Source: Prosapia bicincta (lineage: Eukaryota; Arthropoda; Insecta; Hemiptera; Cercopidae). Taken from it: 64,000 nt of DNA. Below the pieces are notes generated by a model. The model worked only from the letters and a program-made list of their open reading frames with translations, had not been told where the DNA came from and ran no database searches. Position 1 is the stretch's first letter; each line of letters begins with the position of its first letter. The DNA lies in assembly GCA_036971475.1 (NCBI GenBank), contig JBAIZL010000010.1, positions 6,478,631-6,542,630 on the forward strand, given 5' to 3'. Shown here in pieces: positions 35,538 through 49,643 of the stretch. Both the position numbers and the translations under genes were made by a program.

Positions 35538-38500
35538 TTAAGATGATTAATCAAGAAACCTCAAATAAAGTTAACCTATAAGATTTAAATCACTATATGA
35601 TTTGTGTTTAATATCTTCATACAGTTTAATATGATTTACAAAACGTATACAATTGTAACAAGATGTTTTAAAATGTATGGAATTACTGATTGCATGTATT
35701 TAAAAGCTTAGAGCCTCTTTTCTCGAACAGTTTTACTTTCGATACAATTAACAAAAACATCATTATAACCTGTTTAACCCAGATCTTCAAGTTGCACGTT
35801 TAAAAACTTGAGTGGTTATTTTAGGGTAAGTGTGGAAATAGTTGTGATAAAACTAACTTCGCTATCTTTTTTCATAAGCTGAGGATGACTCTGGACATAC
35901 CGTAGAATTAATACACTCACAGCAACTGAAAACTCTACTTAAATCCCGTGGTAAAATAAACACTGAATCTTACTGTTATGTGTTCCGCAATCATTATAAA
36001 TTTGTTGAACCTAATTTTGATATTTTGACATAATCCTAAATGTGCAAACGATGATAAGCCAAGCGGATTTCGCTAACTTAGAAACAGATCCACTAAAATG
36101 TATTTGTATTGTTTTATTATTTAAATGTCTTCACCGGTTAATATAAAATAATATGTATAATTTAATTTTAGTAAAACCTTTGAAAAAATATATTACCCTA
36201 TTTAAGTTACACTCCATGATTTCTTTGTTTTTCTACGACTCACAATATGACAAGGTTCAGTTTTATCTCAGAAGGAGGTATAGATATAAACAGTATTTTT
36301 CTCTTTTTCGTGACTTTGAAATATTTATACAGTAGCCTTGGTTCTGTAAGGAGGAGCTCAGTAAAGTGGTATTATACTACTACTTAGTTGCCACAATTCA
36401 TCGTTTCATATATGAAAAATACTCTAGGCATTTGTGGCTTTAGACTTGCGGGTCAATGGGCGATTCATTATTGCTGTCTAGTGCTGGGGATTTAATTGGA
36501 AAAGAATGATAGGGTTACTCAATACTGCTTCGGGATTTTAGGTATATGTTGTTGAAATTATTTTACTAAGCCTAAACTGTTACATGTTCATGTTATAATG
36601 GGGTATTTATAGGTTTATGTTTCTTATAGAAAAGTTTTAAAATAAACACTCCCTGAAAACGAAGTGAAACAATATGGAAAATAAACAACGAACTATAAAT
36701 ACACCTCTTAGTATGAAATTACATTCAATATATTACATAGATAGTTCAGCTCATGTAACATAATGTCACGGTTCCCGGCGGCGTGGAGTTACTGTCGGCA
36801 AATTGTTAGAGTTAGTTCGGTCTTTTCATATATAAACTTAAAATATTTATCTATATTTTGATGGCCTAAACTAAAATCTATTATATAAAGCATTACTTTA
36901 TTTTAATTTGTATTGACTGTGTCCTAACCTTACGACGTTAAAGGATAATCCATAATTGTTGTGTTTGCGATATTATATTGAAGAGAAGTACAGTATGACC
37001 ATGGGTTTTTACAAATATGTGATTGATATGATAACATAAACTGTCAACGCTTGTATATCCCGCCCAACGAATTGGTTTATCGGTGTCAACTATACCTAAT
37101 CTTTAAATGACGAGAAGCAGTGTCTATGTACATCGGTCATGTATATAAAGAATAAATAATACAGAGTACCACGTACAACGTATAATGCAGAAGTAAATCT
37201 TCAGTTGCATTTTGATAGTGCAATAATACGTCTTGTTTTTCTAGAATAGGATGGGAGTGTGGACAGTTTTCCATAATCTAAAGTTGCAATACTTTTGTAC
37301 TCTGGGGTGACTTTAGTAGCAGTCTGGATAAGGGTTTGATAAGTTATTTGACTGCCAAGGGTCATTGTAGGGTTGATCCTTTCTCAATGTTGCAATACTA
37401 TTATACTCTGGGGTTAGTATCTTGCAATATACAATAGAAACCAATAGTATATTGTTACAATATCGTATCATTGCATTCATGTTACCATTTAATGTGCCCT
37501 ACGTATGTGTACTGTGTTAATTTCTGTGCTTACACTAAAGAGAAATAGACAAAAATATAGGAAATCAGAGGCTGAAGTCGATGATAGAAACAAATAATGT
37601 TTTTATCTATATATATATACATATTTCAACATTGGGAGAAACTGGTTATATTCAAAAGTCATAGGAGAAAAAATTAACTATTTTCCTTTACTTGAGAGAA
37701 AAGCACATTATATCGGACAAAACTGTTGGTGTTGTTTTATTATAAATACAACCTTTACGAATCTTTCGGAGGGTTATTAAATATCCACTGCTGCCCTTAG
37801 TGATTCACGTTTAACCTACAAATTGAAAGAAAGAGACGAAAATGCTTAAATGCAGGAAGCTAGATCTGCGTCATGCGCAATCAATACTTCTAATATGGTG
37901 ATCATCGCCCGTACATTATATAGTATCCACATTTATACCAAGATTGATCTGTGGGGCCCAGCAAATGCCGTGATCATGTTGAAGCTTTCATCTTGGAGAG
38001 GCTTAGACTTTAGTTTATTTATAACAATTCGCTTGTAATGGTATCATAAACAATATTGTACCTTACGTTCAATGTAAAATTACTTGATACTAACTGTAAA
38101 AGATTGTGTTAATTGATGAAAAATCAGTTAATAAAACAAATACACAAATAAACAAAATGAAAAACCTACAAAACAGTCAAAACCTTTTGCATCTTCTTTT
38201 GCACTAACAATAAGATCGACATCGATAGTTTTTACCAGTAATCTGGATACATAGTATAACAAGGAGCTTTTTTATGGCTAGTTTTTTTAACTGCTTCTTC
38301 AGTCACTTCCTCATTTTTAATTATAGCTATTTCAAAAAAATTAAACATAATTATTAAAAAAATGAAAACCAAGAGAAATATTTAATACAATAATAAGAGA
38401 AAATGTTTGAACTTGACTTAAATCCTGTTTGAGAAATTAAGTTTGACCAATATATACTCCATCGCACATCTCATGCTGTAAATTCCCGATTTCTCACAGG

Positions 38501-40205
38501 CGGATTTCGTGGGCTTTCACATACAAATTATTACTATTTCTGTAAATGATTTACCGGGTAAATTATTTACATTAGCAAATTTATTTCACAATTTTACGGC
38601 AGACTCACTGTCTTTCCAAATTGTCCTACTTAAATATATGTCACATTAAAGTTATTATTTAAATTTTGAATTAAAAGATTTAATAAAGCAATATTTTTTA
38701 AAAATAAGAGGTTAAATCATTGAACAAAATTAATTTAAATTAAAATAAAAGTTTACATATTTTCGGGTAATTTTACTAGGTTAGATGCATACTGGCAGCC
38801 TATGTATATTTACCGATGTTATCAAATTATTTTAAATGAAAAAAAATAATTTAGAACCTACTTTGGGAAACACTTGAACTTGGGTTGTTGACAAAATCGA
38901 AAAATTACCCTTTTGATATATTAAATTTTGGAAACGTAAATACAAGATAAATAATATATATGACAAAACATGTTTTTACTCGTTATTAAACCTAAATAGT
39001 ACATTATTAATCGGTTAACTAAGCCATCTGACTAAAATTGTATATTAGCAACGTTATAAAATTTTACATACTTGATGTAATTAGAAATTAATATCAAGAA
39101 AAATAGAATAAATGTGTAAAAAGTGATGAAAATATAATCATTATTACACGCAAAGATTTCCTTGGAGTTTTATCTTTCTCATGAAGTTAAGGTTTTGCTT
39201 GAAAATACTCTGAAAAGGATTTGGCAATTCTTCAAATGGTAGAGTACTTCTCTGTGAATAATGGATAGAGTTTCGCCGTGTAAGGAGTAGAAGCAGGACT
39301 GTTTTGTAACGGCCTCAATAGAGAGTGGGTCTATCTAAAGTATGTCATCACGCACACGTGACGCTATAATTTCTTCACTATGCTGTGTGTTAATAGGTTG
39401 TATGAACAGCCTTAATAATATCTAATTTAGCCATTACATACACTTCTATACACTTTTAGCCTCCGTAGAGTCGTCCTGACAGTTCGCCGTAAATCTACAA
39501 ACAATATTCATCTGGTAGTATGCTCGATTTAATATATACGTATTAAAAAATATAATTTAAGGGTTAAGTGACTAATTATTTTGGTTTATAAAAAAATACA
39601 AGATATATTTTAATGATGAATTGAAATTGCGAATTCAAATAAAAATTCGCATTACAATACAACACGTAAACGACATCTGGGTTGCAAGGTCATCACTCTG
39701 TTTGTATGATATTGGAGAATTTATTTTATTAAAGAAATTACTTGCACCGCAGTCTGTTTAGTTGGAGCCGAATCAGCGTTATTTTTGCAACTGTAAATGT
39801 AATTTGTACAGTTACAATCTGTCAGTGTTTCTCTTCCGTCCGATAACTTTCCCGTCAGCTTTCTTTCTAAAAACTCCTGTTTCAGCGTAATTTCGGCTAT
39901 CTTGTATATGTTTTAAATTGTGTTGCTTTTGTCATTATACTTTAAAGTTTTGTTATTTGGAATATTATTACGTTTGTTGTCGTTACACTTGTTGAGCAGT
40001 TAATTCTGAGATTTGTACGCTGGAGGTTTCAGGCAATAGTCGTTTTAGATTTACCTCCTTAAACGCACAAAATATGGCATTACCTAATAAAATTAAAAAG
40101 TGACATATTTTCGTAAAATAAGTAGAGATGAAGAATATAGAGATTGACATATAAGCACGAAATACAGATCTGTGTTTGATAAATAAATTGTCATTTTTTT
40201 TTAAT
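35538..40205. other. Long unassigned AT-rich region
   Basis: No gene recognised in 4.7 kb. Short open frames at 36153-36335 and 37850-38038 show no domains. A small two-copy repeat with TTGCAATACT and ACTCTGGGG occurs at about 37284 and 37398. The 3' boundary of a host gene or large introns could be hidden here, but nothing supports it. Confidence 0.5.
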
Positions 40206-40268
40206 TAATCACACACACACACACACTTACACACACACACCCACACACACAAACACATACACACACAT
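40206..40268. repeat. (CA)n microsatellite
   Basis: About 30 CA dinucleotides with a few interruptions. The cysteine/valine-rich 68-codon minus-strand frame across it is an artefact. Confidence 0.95.
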
Positions 40269-40973
40269 GGTTAGACAATAATTCCTGTTGTAGAGCCGTA
40301 TAGCAATGTAGCAGGTATTTAATGTTAATTCTTGTTACGAATGTACAAAGATTACATGGAGTAAAATATTTACCGAGAAACTGAAATAAAAATGATTTAC
40401 AATTCAATTATCAAAACGAGTGTCGAGGCGATGAGTGTTGCAAACTTTAGAAAATATCGTTTGAACATTGCGCACTCGTAAATATCGAACCTAAAACTAG
40501 ATTTGAATTTCGATTAAATTTATGAAGTCGATGTAGCGTGTGATGAAGAAAGTTTTCTTATTTTCCGTGGTTGGATTTCTTTAACGGGTTTTTGAAATAC
40601 GTTTACATAGCGTCAACATATTCGTCGTAAAACGGAACTAATAAACTATCTTATGATTATAAAATGTCGTAGTTTCCCAACTTCTGTTATGAATAAAACT
40701 TTAAATGTAAAATCTAAAACTTACTTTGAATTGCTTTTCAAGTAAATACAATATCTAGTGCAGAAAGAAGAAAATTAATTATATATATTGCGCGCAGTTG
40801 TGGGTATTAAGAAGTGCACCAGTGCATCACATAGAAAAAGCTGACTGTGTCTCGGTTATTGTCGTTTATTCTAACGTGCTATGGAGAAACCAGGAATTCA
40901 TTATATACAAAACGTACATTATTCACCTTTATTTGTAACTAATTTTTTAATTCCTTCTATTACTTCACTTTAT
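40269..40973. other. Unassigned AT-rich DNA
   Basis: No gene or repeat recognised. Confidence 0.5.

Positions 40974-41021
<48 letters not shown>
40974..41021. repeat. (TA)n microsatellite
   Basis: About 22 TA dinucleotides. Confidence 0.95.
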
Positions 41022-41149
41022 GTGTAAACGATTTAACATATAAACGTGTTACTAAATTATATAATACGATGTTCTTTGTTTACTATTATTCACTGCCTTC
41101 TATTAGTGCACACCCTTCATATAATATATATCACCTTCACATTTTCAAT

Positions 41150-41525
41150 CGTTAGTAAAATACTTGTTTATCATCTACTAAAATACTTTTTTTTTAAAGT
41201 TCTAATTCTAGATGACACTTGATGTTTGATACAGTTTAAAAAAATATTAATTCAGTAATAAATAACTTAATTAATTATAGTTTTGTATAGGAAAAAAACT
41301 TTTACAAAAGGGCAAAGTTTGCAATATAGTTATTTCGTCTCATTTGATTTGAAATAAATGATAACATAGGCTTTTATAAAAGAGCTGATTTAGTGGTATA
41401 AGTTGTGTGGTGGAACAGCTGTTTTAATGCACAGGTTATGTTACGCCGTTTACATTATTTGTAGTAATTTAATGAAAAGTAACAAGAATACATTACTTTT
41501 TGTTGACCTAATTAGAAATTGAGTT
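41150..41525 (+). repeat. Dispersed repeat family E, copy 4
   Basis: Opposite orientation to copies 1 and 3, same as copy 2. It shares GCAATATAGTTATTTCGTCT, CATTTGATTTGAAATAAATG, GAGCTGATTT, GGTGGAACAGCTGTTTTAAT and GACCTAATTAGAAATTG. Similarity extends upstream through an AT-rich half to about 41150. Confidence 0.7.
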
Positions 41526-41869
41526 TAAACAAATGTTCTCCATATTGATTGTTTTGATCACTTTGCATTTACTTAAAGCTGTCTTATTGTTACGAAGTGG
41601 CGGGGTTGTCCTTTTGCCCTCTCGGGTTAGCTAAATATAATGATTTCAGCTGAAATATAATGACTAAATACATGATTTCATGTCGGATTTCTTTTCATTA
41701 TCACCGCATGTTGTAATAGACATATTATACATCTCTCTTCCCTTAGATCAGCCCCAGAACATTACCTTGGATAGTTGAACTATTTATCGAATCTCTCAGA
41801 TCTATATTTTATATTCATCTTATAAATATAAGTCGGATAATTAATGGTGTTTCGATTAGAAGTTTGGAA
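41526..41869. other. Unassigned DNA
   Basis: No gene recognised. A local ATATAATGA-TTTCAGCTGAA repetition near 41630-41670 is minor. Confidence 0.45.
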
Positions 41870-42055
41870 ACAGTGTTGCCACCGCGAGGGAAACGCTAAG
41901 ATTTATCTCAAGGAATAAGCAAAGCCAAAATTTAACGAAGCCGTTTCTTTGAAGCTATAAAATAAAAACTTTCTGCAGAAATAAATCCCCTCCCTCACTA
42001 AATACTTCAATACACACGGGCCACATTATGCTGCGCTGTAGAGAGATGATTGGTA
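41870..42055 (+). repeat. Dispersed repeat family G, copy 2
   Basis: Matches 24390-24580: GGAAACAGTGTTGCCACC, AAAATAAAAACTTTCTGCAG, CCCTCCCTCAC and a similar GGGCCACATTATGC end. Confidence 0.65.
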
Positions 42056-42289
42056 ATATTCGTCTTCAATACAACGTCAGCTGATACTTGTGACATACCC
42101 CCCTATTTCAAACCTTATTTTCTGATTTAATTCAAGCAAATAATTCTTAAATTCGTCAAAACAGGAATGTATTTTAATAGCAAGTAGCTATAAGTAACTC
42201 ATAAAAGGAATTAAATATCGTGTCCCTTAAATTACAAAAAAAAACAATATGTAAGGGAACTTTGAAAAATAGTTTGTATTAATTCTAAA

Positions 42290-42690
42290 CTACAGGACTT
42301 TCTGCCTCCCGCCTTTAATGTGTAAGCCGACCTTCCTGTGACCAATATATGTAATACATGACTATTTCCTGGAAGGGGAACACTTTGTGTAAATGCAGTC
42401 GATGAGGGTATAGGAAGGGGTTAATTCTACATAAAGGGAACATTTTACATTCTACACACATTGCTTAGCTTTCCATTTTAATATAAAACAGTCGTTACAA
42501 TTACATTATGTAAAAGTAAGTGTTTTACTTCGCCAGATCTCCGATCCAGAAGACCTAGATCCTGCTTCCCGCTTTCAATGTGTAAATGCGACCAATATAT
42601 TTAATACATGGAATTTCCCCTGTAGCGAAACACCTTTAGTAAAAGCAGTTGATGAGGTTATAGGAAGATGTTAATGTAGAGTGAAGGAGA
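42290..42690 (+). repeat. Diverged direct repeat, two ~140-bp copies
   Basis: Copy one at about 42295-42440 and copy two at about 42545-42685. Shared pieces are CCCGCYTTYAATGTGTAA, GCGACCAATATAT, AATACATG, ATGAGGTTATAGGAAG and GTTAAT. Roughly 250 bp separates the starts. Non-coding, class unknown. Confidence 0.65.
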
Positions 42691-43405
42691 TATTAGTACT
42701 AGACCGAGTAAACACTACGTGCGGAACATATGTGAGGTAGCTGCAGCTAGTACTCCCCTCTTCGGCCACAATGTTAACCTCTGTCTGGCAGTAGCAGCAT
42801 TCCTCCGTGAGGGACGCGTCGTCGAGTCTGGTTTTAGCGAACCTACAAGGGTTTACTAGATCTTGCAGCCTAATTTTTTATATTTTCATAATGAATATCA
42901 CATCTTGTTAATAATGTCAGTTTATTTCAGTTATGATTTCAATTTACCAATTTCAATTTCCACGATATTTGTATTGCAATATCATCAGACACATTACGTA
43001 GCGCCGATGTCAATCAACGAGGCGGTCGTTTTAATGAGAATTTTTAATTGGATCCAATTAACGATACAAATATAAACAATGTTTTGTTACTTCTAAAGAA
43101 TACGCGGGCAGTACCTAGTTTGGGGGGAAGGCTGGCTTTGTACTTCCGCATTGTTTCTACTTACAGGTGTCCGGCAAATAAGGAAAAAAAAAATATATAT
43201 ATTTTTTTGTTTTAGGGGAATTTTATTTTGGTATTAATTTATCCAGCACCTATTGTACGGTTCAGTGAGTGTACTTGTTCATTACCACTTTTTGGTGTAC
43301 AACCACTTCTGAAAACGACTTACTTTTACAGAATGTTTTATACATCACTATATATTGCATTCTACGAGAATAATGGCAGCCCTTATCATGTTTGTATGAC
43401 AGTAT
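42691..43405. other. Unassigned DNA before the 184-bp satellite
   Basis: A GC-richer stretch (about 42700-42860) with no recognised gene, then AT-rich DNA. Two adjacent open frames (42863-43075 and 43228-43497) lack domains; the second runs into satellite DNA. Confidence 0.45.
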
Positions 43406-46400
43406 TTATACTGACTCCACGCCCCCTCCGCCTCCAGTGTCGGATGCATCCGTACTTGTGTACTCGTTCCATTCGTGTTGATGCATCTTCTTTCTAATGT
43501 TTACGGTGTTGGTAGTATCTTTCTGTGGCTGCGTGGTGCGTGGTCAAGTAGAGAGAATAGTTGGATACAAAACTGACTCCACGCAGCCCTCCTTCTCCAG
43601 TTTCGCCCATTGCACGGTTATATGGCCTGGACTTTTACAAGTGTCGGATGTTCCATTCGTGTTGATGCATCTTCCTTCTAATGCTTACGGTGTTGGTAGT
43701 ATCTTTCTGTGGCTGCGTTGTGCGTGGTCAAGTAGAGAGAGTAGTTGGATACAAAACTGACTCCACGCAGCCCTCCGCCTCCAGTCTCGCCCATTGCACG
43801 GTTATATGGCCTGGACTTTTACAAGTGTCGGATGTTCCATTCGTGTTGATGCATCTTCCTTCTAATGCTTACGGTGTTGGTAGTATCTTTCTGTGGCTGC
43901 GTGGTGCGTGGTCAAGTAGAGAGAGTAGTTGGATACAAAACTGACTCCACGCCCCCTCCGTCTCCAGTCTCGCCCATTGCACGGTTATATGGTCTGGACT
44001 TTTACAATTGTCGGATGTTCCATTCGTGTTGATGCATCTTCCTTCTAATGCTTACGGTGTTGGTAGTATCTTTCTGTGGCTGCGTGGTGCGTGGTCAAGT
44101 AGAGAGAGTTGTTGCATACAAAACTGTCTCCACGCAGCCCTCCGCCTCCAGTCTCGCCCATTGCACGGTTATATGGCCTGGACTTTTACAATTGTCGGAT
44201 GTTCCATTCGTGTTGATGCATCTTCCTTCTAATGTTAAAGTGTTGGTAGTATCTTTCTGTGGCTGCGTGGTGCGCGGTCAAGTAGAGAGAGTAGTTGGAT
44301 ACAAAACTGACTCCACGCCTCCTCCGTCTCCAGTCTCGCCCATTGCACGGTTATATGGCCTGGACTTTTACAATTGTCGGATGTTCCATTCGTGTTGATG
44401 CATCTTCCTTCTAATGCTTACTGTGTTGGTAGTATCTTTCTGTGGCTGCGTGGTGCGTGGTCAAGTAGAGAGAGTAGTTGGATACAAAACTGACTCCACG
44501 CCCCCTCCGTCTCCAGTCTCGCCCATTGCACGGTTATATGGCCTGGACTTTTACAATTGTCGGATGTTCCATTCGTGTTGATGCATCTTCCTTCTAATGC
44601 TTACGGTGTTGGTAGTATCTTTCTGTGGCTGCGTGGTGCGTGGTCAAGTAGAGAGAGTAGTTGCATACAAAACTGACTCCACGCAGCCCTCCGCCTCCAG
44701 TCTCGCCCATTGCACGGTTATATGGCCTGGACTTTTACAAGTGTCGGATGTTCCATTCGTGTTGACGCATCTTCCTTCTAATGCTTACTGTGTTGGTAGT
44801 ATCTTTCTGTGGCTGCGTGGTGCGTGGTCAAGTAGAGAGAGTAGTTGCATACAAAACTGACTCCACGCCCCCTCCGTCTCCAGTCTCGCCCATTGCACGG
44901 TTATATGGCCTGGACTTTTACAAGTGTCGGATGTTCCATTCGTGTTGATGCATCTTCCTTCTAATGCTTACGGTGTTGGTAGTATCTTTCTGTGGCTGCC
45001 TGGTGCGTGGTCAAGTAGAGAGAGTAGTTGCATACAAAACTGACTCCACGCAGCCCTCCACCTCCAGTCTCGCCCATTGCACGGTTATATGGCCTGGACT
45101 TTTACAAGTGTCGGATGTTCCATTCGTGTTGATGCATCTTCCTTCTAATGCTTACGGTGTTGGTAGTATCTTTCTGTGGCTGCGTGGTGCGTGGTCAAGT
45201 AGAGAGAGTAGTTGCATACAAAACTGACTCCACGCAGCCCTCCGCCTCCAGTCTCGCCCATTGCACGGTTATATGGCCTGGACTTTTACAAGTGTCGGAT
45301 GTTCCATTCGTGTTGATGCATCTTCCTTCTAATGCTTACGGTGTTGGTAGTATCTTTCTGTGGCTGCGGGGTGCGTGGTCAAGTAGAGAGAGTAGTTGCA
45401 TACAAAACTGACTCCACGCAGCCCTCCACCTCCAGTCTCGCCCATTGCACGGTTATATGGCCTGGACTTTTACAAGTGTCGGATGTTCCATTCGTGTTGA
45501 TGCATCTTCCTTCTAATGCTTACGGTGTTGGTAGTATCTTTCTGTGGCTGCGTGGTGCGTGGTCAAGTAGAGAGAGTAGTTGCATACAAAACTGACTCCA
45601 CGCAGCCCTCCACCTCCAGTCTCGCCCATTGCACGGTTATATGGCCTGGACTTTTACAAGTGTCGGATGTTCCATTCGTGTTGATGCATCTTCCTTCTAA
45701 TGCTTACTGTGTTGGTAGTATCTTTCTGTGGCTGCGTGGTGCGTGGTCAAGTAGAGAGAGTAGTTGGATAAAAAACTGACTCCACGCCCCCTCCGTCTCC
45801 AGTCTCGCCCATTGCACGGTTATATGGCCTGGACTTTTACAATTGTCGGATGTTCCATTCGTGTTGATGCATCTTCCTTCTAATGCTTACGGTGTTGGTA
45901 GTATCTTTCTGTGGCTGCGTGGTGCGTGGTCAAGTAGAGAGAGTAGTTGCATACAAAACTGACTCCACGCAGCCCTCCACCTCCAGTCTCGCCCATTGCA
46001 CGGTTATATGGCCTGGACTTTTACAATTGTCGGATGTCCCATTCGTGTTGATGCATCTTCCTTCTAATGCTTACGGTGTTGGTAGTATCTTTCTGTGGCT
46101 GCGTGGTGCGTGGTCAAGTAGAGAGAGTAGTTGCATACAAAACTGACTCCACGCCCCCTCCGTCTCCAGTCTCGCCCATTGCACGGTTATATGGCCTGGA
46201 CTTTTACAAGTGTCGGATGTTCCATTCGTGTTGATGCATCTTCCTTCTAATGCTTACGGTGTTGGTAGTATCTTTCTGTGGCTGCGTGGTGCGTGGTCAA
46301 GTAGAGAGAGTAGTTGCATACAAAACTGACTCCACGTAGCCCTCCACCTCCAGTCTCGCCCATTGCACGGTTATATGGCCTGGACTTTTACAAGTGTCGG

Positions 46401-49400
46401 ATGTTCCATTCGTGTTGATGCATCTTCCTTCTAATGCTTACGGTGTTGGTAGTATCTTTCTGTGGCTGCGTGGTGCGTGGTCAAGTAGAGAGAGTAGTTG
46501 CATACAAAACTGACTCCACGCAGCCCTCCGCCTCCAGTCTCGCCCATTGCACGGTTATATGGCCTGGACTTTTACAAGTGTCGGATGTTCCATTCGTGTT
46601 GATGCATCTTCCTTCTAATGCTTACGGTGTTGGTAGTATCTTTCTGTGGCTGCGTGGTGCGTGGTCAAGTAGAGAGAGTAGTTGGATACAAAACTGACTC
46701 CACGCAGCGTTCCGCCTTCAGTCTCGCCCATTGCACGGTTATATGGTCTGGACTTTTACAAGTGTCGGATGTTCCATTCGTGTTGATGCATCTTCCTTCT
46801 AATGCTTACGGTGTTGGTAGTATCTTTCTGTGGCTGCGTGGTGCGTGGTCAAGTAGAGAGAGTAGTTGGATACAAAACTGACTTCACGCAGCCCTCCGCC
46901 TCCAGTCTCGCCCATTGCACGGTTATATGGCCTGGACTTTTACAAGTGTCGGATGTTCCATTCGTGTTGATGCATCTTCCTTCTAATGCTTACGGTGTTG
47001 GTAGTATCTTTCCGTGGCTGCGTTGTGCGTGGTCAAGTAGAGAGAGTAGTTGCATACAAAACTGACTCCACGCAGTCATCCGTCTCCAGTCTCGCCCATT
47101 GCACGGTTATATGGCCTGGACTTTTACAAGTGTCGGATGTTCCATTCGTGTTGATGCATCTTCCTTCTAAGGTTACGGTGTTGGTAGTATCTTTCTGTGG
47201 CTGCGTGGTGCGTGGTCAAGTAGAGAGAGTAGTTGCATACAAAACTGACTCAACGCAGCCCTCCTCCTCCAGTCTCGCCCATTGCACGGTTATATGGCCT
47301 GGACTTTTACAAGTGTCGGATGTTCCATTCGTGTCGATGCATCTTCCTTCTAATGCTTACGGTGTTGGTAGTATCTTTCTGTGGCTGCGTGGTGCGTGGT
47401 CAAGTAGAGAGAGTAGTTGCATACAAAACTGACTCCACGCCCCCTCCGCCTCCAGTCTCGCCCATTGCACGGTTATATGGCCTGGACTTTTACAATTGTC
47501 GGATGTTCCATTCGTGTTGATGCATCTTCTTTCTAATGCTTACGGTGTTGGTAGTATCTTTCTGTGGCTGCGTGGTGCGTGGTCAAGTAGAGAGAGTAGT
47601 TGGATACAAAACTGACTCCACGCAGCCCTCCTTCTCCAGTTTCGCCCATTGCACGGTTATATGGTCTGGACTTTTACAAATGTCGGATGTTCCATTCGTG
47701 TTGATGCATCTTCCTTCTAATGCTTACTGTGTTGGTAGTATCTTTCTGTGGCTGCGTGGTGCGTGTTCAAGTAGAGAGAGTAGTTGCATACAAAACTGAC
47801 TCCACGCAGCCCTCCGCCTCCAGTCTCGCCAATTGCACGGTTATATGGTCTGGACTTTTACAAGTGTCGGATGTTCCATTCGTGTTGATGCATCTTCCTT
47901 CTAATGCTTACGGTGTTGGTAGTATCTTTCTGTGGCTGCGTGGTGCGTGGTGCGTGGTCAAGTAGAGAGAGTAGTTGGATACAAAACTGACTCCACGCAG
48001 CCCTCCGTCTCCAGTCTCGCCCATTGCACGGTTATATGGTCTGGACTTTTACAAGTGCCGGATGTTCCATTCGTGTTGATGCATCTTCCTTCTAATGCTT
48101 ACGGTGTTGGTAGTATCTTTCTGTGGCTGCGTGGTGCGTGGTCAAGTAGAGAGAGTAGTTGGATACAAAACTGACTCCACGCCCCCCTCCACCTCCAGTC
48201 TCGCCTACTGCACGGTTATATGGCCTGGACTTTTACAAGTGTCGGATGTTCCATTCGTGTTGATGCATCTTCCTTCTATTGCTTACGGTGTTGGTAGTAT
48301 CTTTTTGTGGCTGCGTGGTGCGTGGTCAAGTATAGAGAGTAGTTGGATACAAATCTGTCTCCACGCAGCCCTCCGCCTCCAGTCTCGCCCATTGCACGGT
48401 TATTTGGCATGGACTTTTACAATTGTCGGATGTTCCATTCGTGTTGATGCATCTTCCTTCTAATGCTTACGGTGTTGGTAGTATCTTTCTGTGGCTGCGT
48501 GGTGCGTGGTCAAGTAGAGAGAGTAGTTGGATACAAAACTGACTCCACGCAGCGTTCCGCCTTCAGTCTCGCCCATTGCACGGTTATATGGTCTGGACTT
48601 TTACAAGTGTCGGATGTTCCATTCGTGTTGATGCATCTTCCTTCTAATGCTTACGGTGTTGGTAGTATCTTTCTGTGGCTGCGTGGTGCGTGGTCAAGTA
48701 GAGAGAGTAGTTGGATACAAAACTGTCTCCATGGCCCCTCCGCCTCCAGTCTCGCCCATTGCACGGTTATATGGTCTGGACTTTTACAAGTGTCGGATGT
48801 TCCATTCGTGTTGATGCATCTTCCTTCTATTGTTACGGTGTTGGTAGTATCTTTCTGTGGCTGCGTGGTGCGTGGTCAAGTAGAGAGAGTAGTTGGATAC
48901 AAAACTGTCTCCATGGCCCCTCCGCCTCCAGTCTCGCCCATTGCACGGTTATATGGTCTGGACTTTTACAAGTGTCGGATGTTCCATTCGTGTTGATGCA
49001 TCTTCCTTCTAATGTTAAAGTGTTGGTAGTATCTTTCTGTGGCTGCGTGGTGCGCGGTCAAGTAGAGAGAGTAGTTGGATACAAAACTGACTCCACGCAG
49101 CCCTCCACCTCCAGTCTCGCCCATTGCACGGTTATATGGCCTGGACTTTTACAAGTGTCGGATGTTCCATTCGTGTTGATGCATCTTCCTTCTATTGCTT
49201 ACGGTGTTGGTAGTATCTTTCTGTGGCTGCGTGGTGCGTGGTCAAGTAGAGAGAGTAGTTGCATACAAAACTGACTCCACGCAGCCCTCCGCCTCCAGTC
49301 TCACCCATTGCACGGTTATATGGCCTGGACTTTTACAATTGTCGGATGTTCCATTCGTGTTGGTGCATCTTCCTTCTAATGCTTACGGTGTTGGTAGTAT

Positions 49401-49643
49401 CTTTCTGTGGCTGCGTGGTGCGTGGTCAAGTAGAGAGAGTAGTTGCATACAAAACTGACTCCACGCAGCCCTCCGCCTCCAGTCTCGCCCATTGCATGGT
49501 TATATGGCCTGGACTTTTACAAGTGTCGGATGTTCCATTCGTGTTGATGCATCTTCCTTCTAATGGTTACGGTGTTGGTAGTATCTCTCTGTGGCTGCGT
49601 GGTGCGTGGTCAAGTAGAGAGTGTAGTTGCATACAAAACTGAC
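43406..49643 (+). repeat. 184-bp satellite array, ~33 copies
   Basis: Head-to-tail units starting at TTCTAATGCTTACGGTGTTG and containing TTTCTGTGGCTGCGTGGTGC, GGTCAAGTAGAGAGAGTAGT, GCACGGTTATATGGCCTGGA and CCATTCGTGTTGATGCATCT. Two main subtypes alternate irregularly: 184 bp with ACGCAGCCCTCC and 183 bp with ACGCCCCCTCC. Other variants lack a few bases after TTCTAATG or have a doubled GGTGCGT (about 47940). The first unit is truncated and rearranged (43406-43496). Because the period is not a multiple of three, the many 87-codon open frames are periodic artefacts on three rotating frames. Confidence 0.97.

Noticed and set aside
40201..40407. 68-codon minus-strand ORF rich in Cys and Val
   Set aside because: Translation of a CA microsatellite.
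43497..49642. Many overlapping 87- to 187-codon ORFs
   Set aside because: They repeat every 184 bp in rotating frames and share one satellite unit; not independent genes.
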